A stretch of DNA of 64,000 nucleotides from NCEH01 sp002257205. GTDB lineage: Bacteria > Pseudomonadota > Alphaproteobacteria > Rhizobiales > Xanthobacteraceae. The position numbers and the translations under genes were made by a program. Of the stretch, positions 53,970-62,681 are shown one piece after another; the first letter of the stretch is position 1, and each line of letters opens with the position of its first letter. The DNA lies in NCBI RefSeq assembly GCF_043195105.1, contig NZ_JBAFWO010000004.1; one strand, written 5' to 3'. Under the pieces are notes generated by a model. It ran no database searches, was not told where the DNA came from, and saw nothing but the letters and a program-made list of their open reading frames with translations.

Positions 53970-55658
53970 TCAGCGCTGGGCGGTGCGCCAGTTTTCCGCG
54001 GTGTAATAAGGCGCGTTGGAGGCCGCGAGCGCCGGCTTGCCGAGGATGATGTCGGCCGCCTTTTCCCCGATCATGATGGTCGGCGCATTGAGATTTCCCG
54101 TCGTCACGGACGGCATGATGGAACTGTCCACCACCCGTAACCCCTCGACGCCAATCACTTTTGTGTCCGCTGTCACCACCGCCATGGGATCGTCGGCGCG
54201 CCCCATCTTGCAACTGCAGGAGGGGTGATAGGCGCTCTCCACATGGGCGCGCACGAAGGCGTCGATGTCCGCATCGCTGGTGACGTCGGCGCCGGGCTGT
54301 ATTTCGCGTCCGCGATAGGGGTCGAATGCCTTCTGGGCAAAGATCTCGCGGGTCAATCGCACGCAAGCACGCATCTCCACCATGTCATCATCATGGCTGA
54401 GATAGTTGAACATTATGCGCGGATGGTCTTTCGGATCACGCGAATTCAGCCGCACCCAGCCCCTACTCTTGGTGCGCATGGGCCCGACATGGGCCTGGAA
54501 GCCATGTTCGCTCGCAAGACCTTTGCCGTCATAGGTCACGGCCAAAGGGATGAAATGATACTGGATGTCGGGATAGCGAATGCCCGGCCGCGAGCGGATG
54601 AAGCCGCAGGTTTCGAAATGATTGGTGGCGCCGAGGCCGCTCTTCGTCAGCAACCATTGCGCCCCTACCAGCGTGCGCGGGATGAAACCAGTATTGGAAT
54701 ACAAAGTGATGGGCTGGGTGCACGCAACCTGGAAGTAAAACTCCAGGTGATCCTGGAGGTTTTCCCCCACCCCCGGCCGATCCGCCACGACCTCAATGCC
54801 AAGGTCAGCCAGTTCCCCCGCAGCTCCAATGCCGGAAAGCTTCAGCAGCTTCGGCGAATTGATCGGACCACTTGAGACGATCACCTCACGCCGCGCCCGC
54901 GCCACCTGCTCCGTGCCCCCACGCTCGTAGCGAACCCCCACCGCGCGGCGGCCCTCGAACAGGATTTGCGAGGCTAAGGCATGGGTGACAAGGCTGAGGT
55001 TGGGGCGCTTCAGGGCGGGCTTGAGATAGGCGTTGGCGGTGGACCAGCGCACGCCGTTTTTCACCGTCATGTCCATGCGCCCGAAGCCTTCCTGCTGGGC
55101 GCCATTGATGTCGGAGGTCGCGGGATAGCCGGCTTGCTGGGCGGCATCCACGAAGACTTTATACAGTGGGTTTTCAATTGGCCCGTAACTGGTCGCGAGC
55201 TGGCCGGAGGCGCCGCGATATTCATCGCCGCCTTCCTGCCGCCCCTCCGCGCGCTGGAAATAGGGCAGCACGTCGCGATAGCCCCAGCCGTGCGCGCCCT
55301 CTTCTTCCCAGCGGTCGAAATCGTGAGGATTGCCACGCACATAGACCATGCCGTTAACGGACGACGAGCCGCCGATGACCTTGCCGCGCGGGCACACCAG
55401 GCGCCGGCCGCCGAGGCCGGGCTCCGGCTCGGTCTCGAAGCCCCAATTGTATTTCGGCATGTTCATGGGCATGGACAGCGCCGCCGGCATCTGGATCAGC
55501 ACCGAGCGGTCGGAACCGCCATATTCCAGCACCAGAACCGTATTTTTGCCGTCGGCCGACAGGCGGTCCGCCAGCACCGCGCCGGCCGAACCCGAGCCGA
55601 CGATGACATAGTCGAAGTCCTGTGCGGAATCTTGCGAAGACGGCACGATGTGCTCCAT
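53970..55658 (-). CDS. betA: Choline dehydrogenase
   Basis: A 562-residue GMC-family flavoprotein: YVIVGSGSAGAVLADRLS binds FAD, PRGKVIGGSSSVNGMVYVRG is GMC signature 1, SSGPINSPKLLKLSGIG is signature 2, and the catalytic SAYHPSCSCKMG region is intact. It oxidises choline to betaine aldehyde at the membrane. The ATG at 55658 overlaps the stop of betB (TGATG); an in-frame TTG lies just before it. Confidence 0.93.
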   Translation of the reverse strand: MEHIVPSSQDSAQDFDYVIVGSGSAGAVLADRLSADGKNTVLVLEYGGSDRSVLIQMPAALSMPMNMPKYNWGFETEPEPGLGGRRLVCPRGKVIGGSSSVNGMVYVRGNPHDFDRWEEEGAHGWGYRDVLPYFQRAEGRQEGGDEYRGASGQLATSYGPIENPLYKVFVDAAQQAGYPATSDINGAQQEGFGRMDMTVKNGVRWSTANAYLKPALKRPNLSLVTHALASQILFEGRRAVGVRYERGGTEQVARARREVIVSSGPINSPKLLKLSGIGAAGELADLGIEVVADRPGVGENLQDHLEFYFQVACTQPITLYSNTGFIPRTLVGAQWLLTKSGLGATNHFETCGFIRSRPGIRYPDIQYHFIPLAVTYDGKGLASEHGFQAHVGPMRTKSRGWVRLNSRDPKDHPRIMFNYLSHDDDMVEMRACVRLTREIFAQKAFDPYRGREIQPGADVTSDADIDAFVRAHVESAYHPSCSCKMGRADDPMAVVTADTKVIGVEGLRVVDSSIMPSVTTGNLNAPTIMIGEKAADIILGKPALAASNAPYYTAENWRTAQR

Positions 55659-57760
55659 CAATAGGGCGAGGCCACGCGTCCGAGATTGACGTAGACGCTC
55701 TTGACCTGGGTGTAATGCTCGATCGCCGCCCGGCTGTTCTCTCGGCCGATGCCGGATTGCTTGTATCCGCCGAACGGCATTTCCACGGGCGTGATGTTAT
55801 ATTGGTTGATCCAGCAGGTGCCGGCCTCGATCTGCGCGATCACCCGGTGGGCGCGGGCGAGGTCGCGGGTGAAGACACCAGCGGCGAGGCCGAAGACGGT
55901 GTCGTTGGCGCGATCTATCACCTCGTCCTCGCTGGAGAATTCCAGCACCGACACGACCGGGCCGAAGATTTCCTCGCGCACGTTCGGCATGTCGTCGGTG
56001 CAGCCATCGAAGATAGTGGGGGCGACGAAATAACCCTTCTTCAACGCGCCCGTCTCGATGCGATGGCCGCCCGCGATCAGCTTGGCGCCAGCGGCTTTCG
56101 CCGCCTCGATATGGCCGAGCACCTTTTCCATATGGGCGCGGGAGATGAGCGCACCCACATGGGTCTTGGGATCTTGCGGATCGCCCACGATCATCTTCTG
56201 CGTGCGCGCCGCCAGCTGTTCCAGAAACGCCTTGCGAATGGAGGTGTGCACGAAGACGCGTGTGCCGTTGGAGCAGATTTCTCCGCCCGAATAGAAATTC
56301 CCCAGCATGGCGGCGGAAACCGCATCCTCGATATTGGCATCCTCGAAGATGATCAGCGGGGATTTCCCGCCGAGTTCCAGCGTCACTTGCTTGAGCGTGC
56401 CGGCGGCGTCCGCCATCACTTTCTTGCCGGTGCCGGCTTCCCCGGTGAGAGAGACCTTGGCGATGCCGGGGTGGCGGGTCAGCAGGCGCCCGGTGTCGGC
56501 GAAGCCCTGCACCACGTTGAACACGCCGTCGGGGACGCCGGCCTCGGCCATGATTTCCGCCAGCTTCACAGCGGTGAGCGGGGTCAGCTCCGCGGGCTTG
56601 AAAATCATGGCGTTGCCACAGGCGAGCGCGGGCGCGGCCTTCCAGCAGGCGATCTGGAGCGGATAATTCCAGGCCCCGATCCCCGCCACCACGCCGAGGG
56701 GCTCACGGCGTGTATAGCCAAAGGCTTCGGGGCCGAGGTCGAGATGGTCTCCAGTAATGGTCGGGGCGACGCCCGCGAAATATTCCAGGCAATCGGCGCC
56801 GGAAAGAATATCGACGACGCTGGTTTCCTGGATCGGCTTGCCGGTGTCCAGGGTCTCCAGATGGGCGAGTTCGCCGTTGCGGGCGCGCAGGATGTCGGCG
56901 ACGCGGCGCAGGATGCGGCCGCGCTCGGTGCCGGTCATGGCGCCCCACGTCTTCTGCCCCGCCGTCGCGGCGGCGACCGCGCGCTCGATCTCGGCGGCGC
57001 CGGCGATCTCGATCTCGGCGAGGATCTCGCCGGTGGCGGGATTTTCGGTGGTGAAGGTGGTTTTGTCGCGCGTGCCCACGGGGCCGCCGCCGATCTGGTT
57101 GCGGATCGGTGCAGGCGCGCCGGTCATGGCTTTGGTCTCGGGGGGAACGGCGCTCAAGGCGAGCGCTGCGGCGAGTTGGGAATCGGCAAACGCGGTGGCG
57201 ATGGCGCGGGCGGCGGCGCTGTCCGGCTCGCCGTCGCTGGAGAGGGTGGCGCGCAGCCACAGGCCGTCGATCACGGCCGCGATGGACACCGCGATGCGCT
57301 GCGCATCGCTGGCCGGCACCAGCTTTTTCAAGGCGTGCACGAGGTCGGAGATCATGCGGCGCTGATAGACGTTCTGCACCCGCGCGAAGCGCTTCTCGTG
57401 GATCACCTGGCCCCAGAAGGCGAGCCAGACCGAGGAGGTGCGGCGGTCGAATTCCGCCGGGGCGAGGTTGGCTTCAATGACCGCCTGAACCCGCTCGCGC
57501 GGGGTGCGGGCGGCGGCGAGGCGGCTCGCGGTGCCGCTGGCGAGGCGCCGCGCGAGATGGCGCAAGGTGGCTTCCAGAAGGCCGTTCTTGTCGCCGAAAT
57601 AATGCGCCACAAGGCCAGGGGAGACGTTCGCGCGCCGGGCGATCTGCACCAAAGTGGTGGCAACGAAGCCGATATCCGCGAGGCAGGCGATGGTGGCGTC
57701 GATCAATTGCTGGCGCCGCGCATCCTCTGCTTCGAACCGGGCGTGCGCTGCCTCTGCCAT
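55658..57760 (-). CDS. betIB: BetI-BetB fusion: TetR-type repressor joined to betaine aldehyde dehydrogenase
   Basis: One uninterrupted frame of 700 residues. Residues 1 to about 205 are BetI: RRQQLIDATIACLADIGF, IARRANVSPGLVAHYFGDKNGLLEAT. Residue Met212 begins a complete BetB of 489 residues with NYPLQIACWKAAPA, E462 (LELGGKSP) and catalytic C496 (GGEICSNGT). BetI normally represses bet genes and releases DNA with choline. The junction ATG (57127-57125) follows a C6 run (57140-57145); with one base fewer BetI would end at a TGA overlapping this ATG. So either a real fusion, a frameshifting site or a sequence error. RBS GGAGG precedes ATG 57760. Confidence 0.85.
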   Translation of the reverse strand: MAEAAHARFEAEDARRQQLIDATIACLADIGFVATTLVQIARRANVSPGLVAHYFGDKNGLLEATLRHLARRLASGTASRLAAARTPRERVQAVIEANLAPAEFDRRTSSVWLAFWGQVIHEKRFARVQNVYQRRMISDLVHALKKLVPASDAQRIAVSIAAVIDGLWLRATLSSDGEPDSAAARAIATAFADSQLAAALALSAVPPETKAMTGAPAPIRNQIGGGPVGTRDKTTFTTENPATGEILAEIEIAGAAEIERAVAAATAGQKTWGAMTGTERGRILRRVADILRARNGELAHLETLDTGKPIQETSVVDILSGADCLEYFAGVAPTITGDHLDLGPEAFGYTRREPLGVVAGIGAWNYPLQIACWKAAPALACGNAMIFKPAELTPLTAVKLAEIMAEAGVPDGVFNVVQGFADTGRLLTRHPGIAKVSLTGEAGTGKKVMADAAGTLKQVTLELGGKSPLIIFEDANIEDAVSAAMLGNFYSGGEICSNGTRVFVHTSIRKAFLEQLAARTQKMIVGDPQDPKTHVGALISRAHMEKVLGHIEAAKAAGAKLIAGGHRIETGALKKGYFVAPTIFDGCTDDMPNVREEIFGPVVSVLEFSSEDEVIDRANDTVFGLAAGVFTRDLARAHRVIAQIEAGTCWINQYNITPVEMPFGGYKQSGIGRENSRAAIEHYTQVKSVYVNLGRVASPY

Positions 57761-57786
57761 GCTTGCCTCCACCTGTGACTGGTACG

Positions 57787-57806
57787 TTGATTATACGTTC
57801 AATCAA
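57787..57806. promoter_or_regulatory. BetI-type operator overlapping the betIB promoter
   Basis: TTGATTATACGTTCAATCAA is an imperfect 20-bp palindrome around ACGT, related to the TTGAACGTTCAA core of known BetI sites. It overlaps TATAAT on the minus strand (57795-57790), the probable -10 of the betIB-betA unit, so binding would block transcription. Confidence 0.55.
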
Positions 57807-57943
57807 TCATATGCCCAGCGCAAATGTGAGGCAGCGCCCTCAATCCTCGGTTTCATCAGTTATCTTGCACCGCACCATGTATTGCCTATCTTTGGTGCGT
57901 TGAACGCGCAAATAATGGGCGTGACAAGTCGCGGTTTCATGTG

Positions 57944-57959
57944 TTGAATGGCCATTCAA
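57944..57959. promoter_or_regulatory. 16-bp perfect palindrome before choX, candidate second BetI site
   Basis: TTGAATGGCCATTCAA is a perfect palindrome with the same TTGAA/TTCAA half-sites as the operator at 57787-57806. It lies 120 bp before the choX start in the 318-bp divergent gap; the rest of the gap holds no gene. Confidence 0.5.
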
Positions 57960-58078
57960 TGGAGTCCTTCCAAAGGGACCCTCGGAACAAGACGGCCCGG
58001 CAAAGCGGCCGCCACCTTCTTTCGGAGTGAGGGGCCGCGCGCATGGCCGGCCCCGGGCCTTTTCGCAGGGGAAAAGAC

Positions 58079-59044
58079 ATGACTGGCTTTCGCGTGTTCA
58101 AGACATTGACCGCAGCGCTCGCCCTGGGCGCGGCGCTGTTTGCCTTCGGCGGCGCGCCTGCGCAGGCGGCCGATGCGCCCTCCTGTAAAACGGTGCGCTT
58201 CGCCGATGTGGGCTGGACCGACATCGCCGCGACCACCGCCATCACCTCCACCATCCTGAAGGGTCTTGGCTATGCCCCGAAGGTGCAGGTACTCGCCGTT
58301 CCGGTGACCTATACTTCCATGAAGAACAAGGACATCGACGTCTTCCTCGGCAATTGGATGCCGACCATGGAAGCCGATCGCAAGCCCTATGTGGACGACA
58401 AATCGGTCGAGGTTCTGAACGCCAATCTGGAAGGCGCCAAATACACCCTTGCCGTGCCCACCTATCTCTATGATGCGGGCCTGAAGACCTTCGCCGACAT
58501 CGCCAAGTTCAAGGACAAGCTGAAGGGCAAGATCTACGGCATCGAGCCGGGCAACGACGGCAACCGCCTGATCATCGGCATGATCAAGGACGACAAATTC
58601 GGCCTCGGAAAGTTCGAGATCGTCGAATCCAGCGAACAGGGCATGCTCTCGCAGGTGGAGCGCGCCACCAAGCGCAAGGAGCCCATCGTCTTCCTCGGCT
58701 GGGAACCCCATCCGATGAACACAAAATTCTCCATCAAGTATCTGGAAGGCGGCGACGACGTGTTCGGCCCGGATCTGGGCGGCGCCACCATCTATACCAA
58801 TGTGCGCGCCGGCTGGCTCGCCGAATGCCCGAACGCCGGCACCTTGATCAAGAATCTCAAGTTCTCGCTGCCGCTGGAAAACGTCGTGATGGGCTATATT
58901 CTGTTCGACAGCATGGAAGCCGACAAGGCCGCCGAGAAGTGGCTGAAGGCCAATCCCAAGGTGTGGGAGCCCTGGCTGAAGGGTGTCACCACCCTCGACG
59001 GCAAGCCGGGCCTGGAAGCCGTGAAGGCCTCCTTGAAGATCTGA
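58079..59044 (+). CDS. choX: Choline ABC transporter substrate-binding protein
   Basis: A 321-residue periplasmic binding protein with signal peptide (FKTLTAALALGAALFAFGGAPAQAA). The mature part has FADVGWTDIAATTA, FLGNWMPTME and the aromatic-rich FLGWEPHPMN of the OpuAC/ChoX family, whose tryptophans and tyrosines box the trimethylammonium group. AGGGGA precedes ATG 58079. First gene of choXWV, divergent from betIB-betA. Confidence 0.93.
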   Translation: MTGFRVFKTLTAALALGAALFAFGGAPAQAADAPSCKTVRFADVGWTDIAATTAITSTILKGLGYAPKVQVLAVPVTYTSMKNKDIDVFLGNWMPTMEADRKPYVDDKSVEVLNANLEGAKYTLAVPTYLYDAGLKTFADIAKFKDKLKGKIYGIEPGNDGNRLIIGMIKDDKFGLGKFEIVESSEQGMLSQVERATKRKEPIVFLGWEPHPMNTKFSIKYLEGGDDVFGPDLGGATIYTNVRAGWLAECPNAGTLIKNLKFSLPLENVVMGYILFDSMEADKAAEKWLKANPKVWEPWLKGVTTLDGKPGLEAVKASLKI

Positions 59045-59144
59045 GAACGGGCCGTGGCCTGCGGGCCGCGGCTGTCCTCCGCGGGCCGGGGCGCCCGTGG
59101 AAATCGACCATCGTCATCATCGCAGCGCAGGCGGGGATTGGCCC

Positions 59145-60005
59145 ATGTACGACTGGCTCACCGAACATAAGATCCCGCTCGGCCAGTGGCTCAAGGCGGT
59201 GGTCGATTTCCTGAGCACCCATGCCCAGGCGGTGTTCGATCTCATCTCGCTGGTGCTCGGCGCGATGATCGGCGGGCTGACCGACCTGCTGCTGTTCGTG
59301 CCGCCGCTGCTGCTGATCGCGCTCTGCGCGGTCGGCGCGTACCTGGTGCATCGCTCCATTGGGCTTTCCGTGTTCATCCTGGCGGCGCTGCTGCTGGTGG
59401 CGAATCTTGGCTATTGGGACGCCACCATCGAGACCTTGTCGCTGGTGCTGTGCGCCACCTTCGTGTGCGTCGTCATCGGCGTGCCGGTGGGGATCGCGGC
59501 GGCGCACCGGCCCTGGCTCTACACCGCCATCCGGCCGATCCTGGACCTGATGCAGACGATCCCCACCTTCGTCTATCTCATCCCGACCCTGGTCTTGTTC
59601 GGCCTCGGCGTGGTGCCGGGGCTCATCTCCACGGTCATCTTCGCCCTGCCGGCGCCGATCCGCCTCACCCATCTCGGCATTTCCTCCGTGCCGTCGGCGC
59701 TGGTGGAGGCGGGGGAAGCCTTTGGCGCCACCAAGCGGCAATTGCTGTTCAAGGTGGAATTGCCCTATGCCCTGCCCACCATCATGGCCGGTATCACCCA
59801 ATGCATCATGCTCAGCCTCTCCATGGTGGTGATCGCCGCCCTCGTGGGCTCGGACGGGCTCGGCAAGCCGGTGGTGCGGGCGCTCAACACCGTGAATGTC
59901 GCCATGGGGTTTGAATCCGGCATGGCCATCGTCATCCTCGCAATCGTGCTCGACCGGGTGTGCAAACGCCCCGAGCAGCGTGCGCGCCGTTCCAGGAAGG
60001 CTTGA
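59145..60005 (+). CDS. choW: Choline ABC transporter permease
   Basis: A 286-residue inner-membrane permease of the ProW/OpuAB family with about six membrane helices (LLFVPPLLLIALCAVGAYLV, LVLCATFVCVVIGVPVGIAAA) and the coupling loop VEAGEAFGATKRQLLFKVELP, which is split by the EAA motif. I use ATG 59145, which gives the family start. Confidence 0.92.
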   Translation: MYDWLTEHKIPLGQWLKAVVDFLSTHAQAVFDLISLVLGAMIGGLTDLLLFVPPLLLIALCAVGAYLVHRSIGLSVFILAALLLVANLGYWDATIETLSLVLCATFVCVVIGVPVGIAAAHRPWLYTAIRPILDLMQTIPTFVYLIPTLVLFGLGVVPGLISTVIFALPAPIRLTHLGISSVPSALVEAGEAFGATKRQLLFKVELPYALPTIMAGITQCIMLSLSMVVIAALVGSDGLGKPVVRALNTVNVAMGFESGMAIVILAIVLDRVCKRPEQRARRSRKA

Positions 60006-60008
60006 GCC

Positions 60009-61241
60009 ATGACCGCGCTTCCCGTGAGCCTCTCCGCGCCGGAACCCGAGGTGGCGCCCGCCTCGGTCTCGGTGGAATTCCGCAATGTGGACATCGTGTT
60101 CGGCCGCCAGCGCCAGCGCGCGCTCGCCATGATCGACGCGGGGGCGACGCGCGACACCATCCTGGAGGCGACGGGATGTGTGCTGGGCGCCGCCGGGGTC
60201 AATCTCAAGATCGGGCGCGGGGAAATCTGCGTGCTCATGGGCCTTTCGGGCTCGGGCAAGAGCACCATCCTGCGCGCCGTCAATCGCCTCAATAAGGTGG
60301 CGCGCGGCGAAGTGTTCGTGCGCCACGAGGGCACGCTCGTGGATGTCGCGCGCTGCGATGCGCACATGCTGCGGGAGATCCGCATGCACACGGTTTCCAT
60401 GGTGTTTCAGCAGTTCGGCCTTCTGCCCTGGCGCACGGTGCGCGAGAATGTGGGCTTCGGCCTGGAATTGCGCGGCACGCCGCTCGCCGAGCGCAATCGC
60501 CTAGTGGACGAGAAGCTCGCCATGGTGGGGCTGTCCATGTGGGCGGACAAATATGCCAATGAACTCTCCGGCGGCATGCAGCAGCGCGTGGGTCTCGCCC
60601 GCGCCTTCGCCACCGATGCCGATATCCTGCTCATGGACGAGCCCTTTTCCGCGCTCGATCCGCTGATCCGCGACAAATTGCAGGACGAATTGCTGGATCT
60701 GCAAAAGCGCATCCAGAAGACCATCGTGTTCGTCAGTCATGATCTTGATGAAGCGCTGAAGATCGGCAATACCATCGCCATCATGGAAGGCGGGCGGATC
60801 GTCCAGGCCGGCACGGCGGAAGACATTCTGCTGCGGCCGGCGAACGATTACGTGGCCGAATTCGTCAAGCACATGAACCCGCTGAATGTTCTGCGCGGCA
60901 ATGCGGTGATGACCCCGGCGAGCGCGCTCAAACGCGACGATGGGGTGATCCTGCTCGGCAAGGAAGGGCAGGTGCGCGTGACCATGGACGGGGAAGGGCG
61001 GCCGGTCTCCGTCACCTTGAATGGGCGCGAGGGCCGGCTTGTGGCGGCGGACCCGGAGAGCGGGGCGGTCGCGCCTTATGCGGATGTGATCGTCGCGCCG
61101 GTGGATCTGAAGCTGAAGGCGGCGATCGCGCTCAAATGCCAGACCGACCATCCGATTCTGCTGGTGGACCAGCTCGGCCGCCTCGCCGGCCTGTGCGACG
61201 ATGACGAGATTTATCGCGGCCTGTTGCGGCGCGGGACCTGA
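60009..61241 (+). CDS. choV: Choline ABC transporter ATP-binding protein
   Basis: A 410-residue ATPase: Walker A GLSGSGKSTIL, Q-loop VFQQFGLLPW, signature LSGGMQQRVGLARA, Walker B ILLMDEPFSALDPL, then a long C-terminal regulatory region like the CBS part of ProV/OpuAA (VDQLGRLAGLCDDDEIYRGLLR). It powers choline import. Begins 3 bp after choW. Confidence 0.93.
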   Translation: MTALPVSLSAPEPEVAPASVSVEFRNVDIVFGRQRQRALAMIDAGATRDTILEATGCVLGAAGVNLKIGRGEICVLMGLSGSGKSTILRAVNRLNKVARGEVFVRHEGTLVDVARCDAHMLREIRMHTVSMVFQQFGLLPWRTVRENVGFGLELRGTPLAERNRLVDEKLAMVGLSMWADKYANELSGGMQQRVGLARAFATDADILLMDEPFSALDPLIRDKLQDELLDLQKRIQKTIVFVSHDLDEALKIGNTIAIMEGGRIVQAGTAEDILLRPANDYVAEFVKHMNPLNVLRGNAVMTPASALKRDDGVILLGKEGQVRVTMDGEGRPVSVTLNGREGRLVAADPESGAVAPYADVIVAPVDLKLKAAIALKCQTDHPILLVDQLGRLAGLCDDDEIYRGLLRRGT

Positions 61242-61264
61242 ATTTGCTTCAGGAGGGGAAGGAA

Positions 61265-61297
61265 AGAGCGCCCGAATTGCTCCGGGCGCCCTTTTCT
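61265..61297. terminator. Rho-independent terminator between convergent choV and glyA
   Basis: GCGCCCG (61268-61274) pairs with CGGGCGC (61283-61289) around an 8-nt loop, followed by CCTTTTCT on the plus strand and preceded by CTTTCC-type bases on the other. It can serve choV and probably also glyA, whose end is at 61300. Confidence 0.8.
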
Positions 61298-61299
61298 AT

Positions 61300-62580
61300 T
61301 CACAGCCCAGGATAGATCGGAAAGCGCGCGCACAAGGCGGCGACTTCCCCCCGCACGCGGCTTTCGGTGAGGCTGTTGCCCTCGTCCCCGCTCTGCGCGA
61401 GGCCCTGGAGCACGTCGGCGATCAGGTCGCCCACCTGTTCGAACTCCACGATGCCGAAGCCGCGCGTGGTGCCCGCCGGGGTGCCGAGGCGGATGCCGGA
61501 GGTGACGGCCGGCTTCTGCGGATCGAACGGAATGCCGTTCTTATTGCAGGTCAGCCCGGCCCGCTCCAGCGCCGCTTCCGCCGCCTTGCCGGTGACGTTG
61601 AACGGCCGCAAATCCACCAGCACCATATGGCTGTCGGTGCCGCCCGAGACGATGGCGGCGCCCCGCTCGGAAAGCCGCGCCGCCAGCGCCCGCGCATTGG
61701 AGACCACTTGCAGCGCATAGGTGCGGAAATCCTCTTCCAGCGCCTCGCCGAACGCGACCGCCTTGGCAGCGATCACATGCATCAGCGGGCCGCCCTGGAG
61801 GCCGGGGAAGACCGCCGAATTCAGCTTCTTCGCCAGCGCCTCGTCATTGGTGAGGATCATGCCGCCGCGCGGGCCGCGCAGGGTCTTATGGGTGGTGGTG
61901 GTGACGACATGGGCATGCGGGAAGGGCGAGGGATAGGCGCCCGCCACAATCAGCCCGGCATAATGGGCCGCATCCACCAGCAGATGCGCGCCCACCATGT
62001 CCGCAATGGCCCGGAAGCGCGCGAAATCGATGATGCGGGGATAGGAGGAGCCGCCGGCGATGATCAGCTTGGGCTTGTGCTCCAGGGCCAGGCGCTCCAC
62101 CTCGTCATAATCGATCAGCGCCGTGTCCGGCTTCACGCCATAGCCGATGGCCTTGAACCATTTGCCGGAGAGGGTGGGCGGCGCGCCGTGGGTGAGGTGG
62201 CCGCCGGCCGCGAGCGACATGCCGAGGATGGTGTCGCCGGGTTGCAGCAGGGCCATCATCACGGCCGCATTGGCCTGGGCGCCCGAATGGGGCTGGACGT
62301 TCGCGAACCCGCAGCCGAACAGCGCCTTGGCCCGGTCGATGGCGATTTCCTCCACCACGTCCACATGCTCGCAGCCGCCGTAATAGCGCTTGCCGGGCAG
62401 TCCCTCGGCGTATTTGTTGGTCAGCACCGAGCCCTGGGCCGCGAGCACGGCCGGCGAGACGATGTTCTCGGACGCGATCAGCTCGATCTGGTCCTGCTGG
62501 CGGGTGAGTTCGGCGCCGATGGCGGCGAACACGGCGGTGTCGGCGAACGGGGCGGCGGCGGTTTTCACCTGGATGTTCAT
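61300..62580 (-). CDS. glyA: Serine hydroxymethyltransferase
   Basis: A 426-residue PLP enzyme: QIELIASENIVS, NKYAEGLPGKRYYGGCE, the PLP Lys in VTTTTHKTLRGPRGG. It adds the methylene group of methylene-THF to glycine, giving serine. Here both substrates come from sarcosine oxidase, so it is a catabolic copy for the betaine route. It follows sdaA by 101 bp on the same strand, with GAGG before the ATG. Confidence 0.94.
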   Translation of the reverse strand: MNIQVKTAAAPFADTAVFAAIGAELTRQQDQIELIASENIVSPAVLAAQGSVLTNKYAEGLPGKRYYGGCEHVDVVEEIAIDRAKALFGCGFANVQPHSGAQANAAVMMALLQPGDTILGMSLAAGGHLTHGAPPTLSGKWFKAIGYGVKPDTALIDYDEVERLALEHKPKLIIAGGSSYPRIIDFARFRAIADMVGAHLLVDAAHYAGLIVAGAYPSPFPHAHVVTTTTHKTLRGPRGGMILTNDEALAKKLNSAVFPGLQGGPLMHVIAAKAVAFGEALEEDFRTYALQVVSNARALAARLSERGAAIVSGGTDSHMVLVDLRPFNVTGKAAEAALERAGLTCNKNGIPFDPQKPAVTSGIRLGTPAGTTRGFGIVEFEQVGDLIADVLQGLAQSGDEGNSLTESRVRGEVAALCARFPIYPGL

Positions 62581-62681
62581 CTGGTTTTCCTCTGGACGTC
62601 GGGCAATAGGACATCGTTCGGCGCGCGGCTGAGCCGGGCCGTTCTTGAGCGCAGACGAAGCCCCTCAGGCGGGGCGGCGCC

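Noticed and set aside
55622..57778. Plus-strand frame of 718 codons opposite betIB
   Set aside because: Shadow of the BetI-BetB frame with a Gly/Asp/Ala-rich composition and no recognisable fold.
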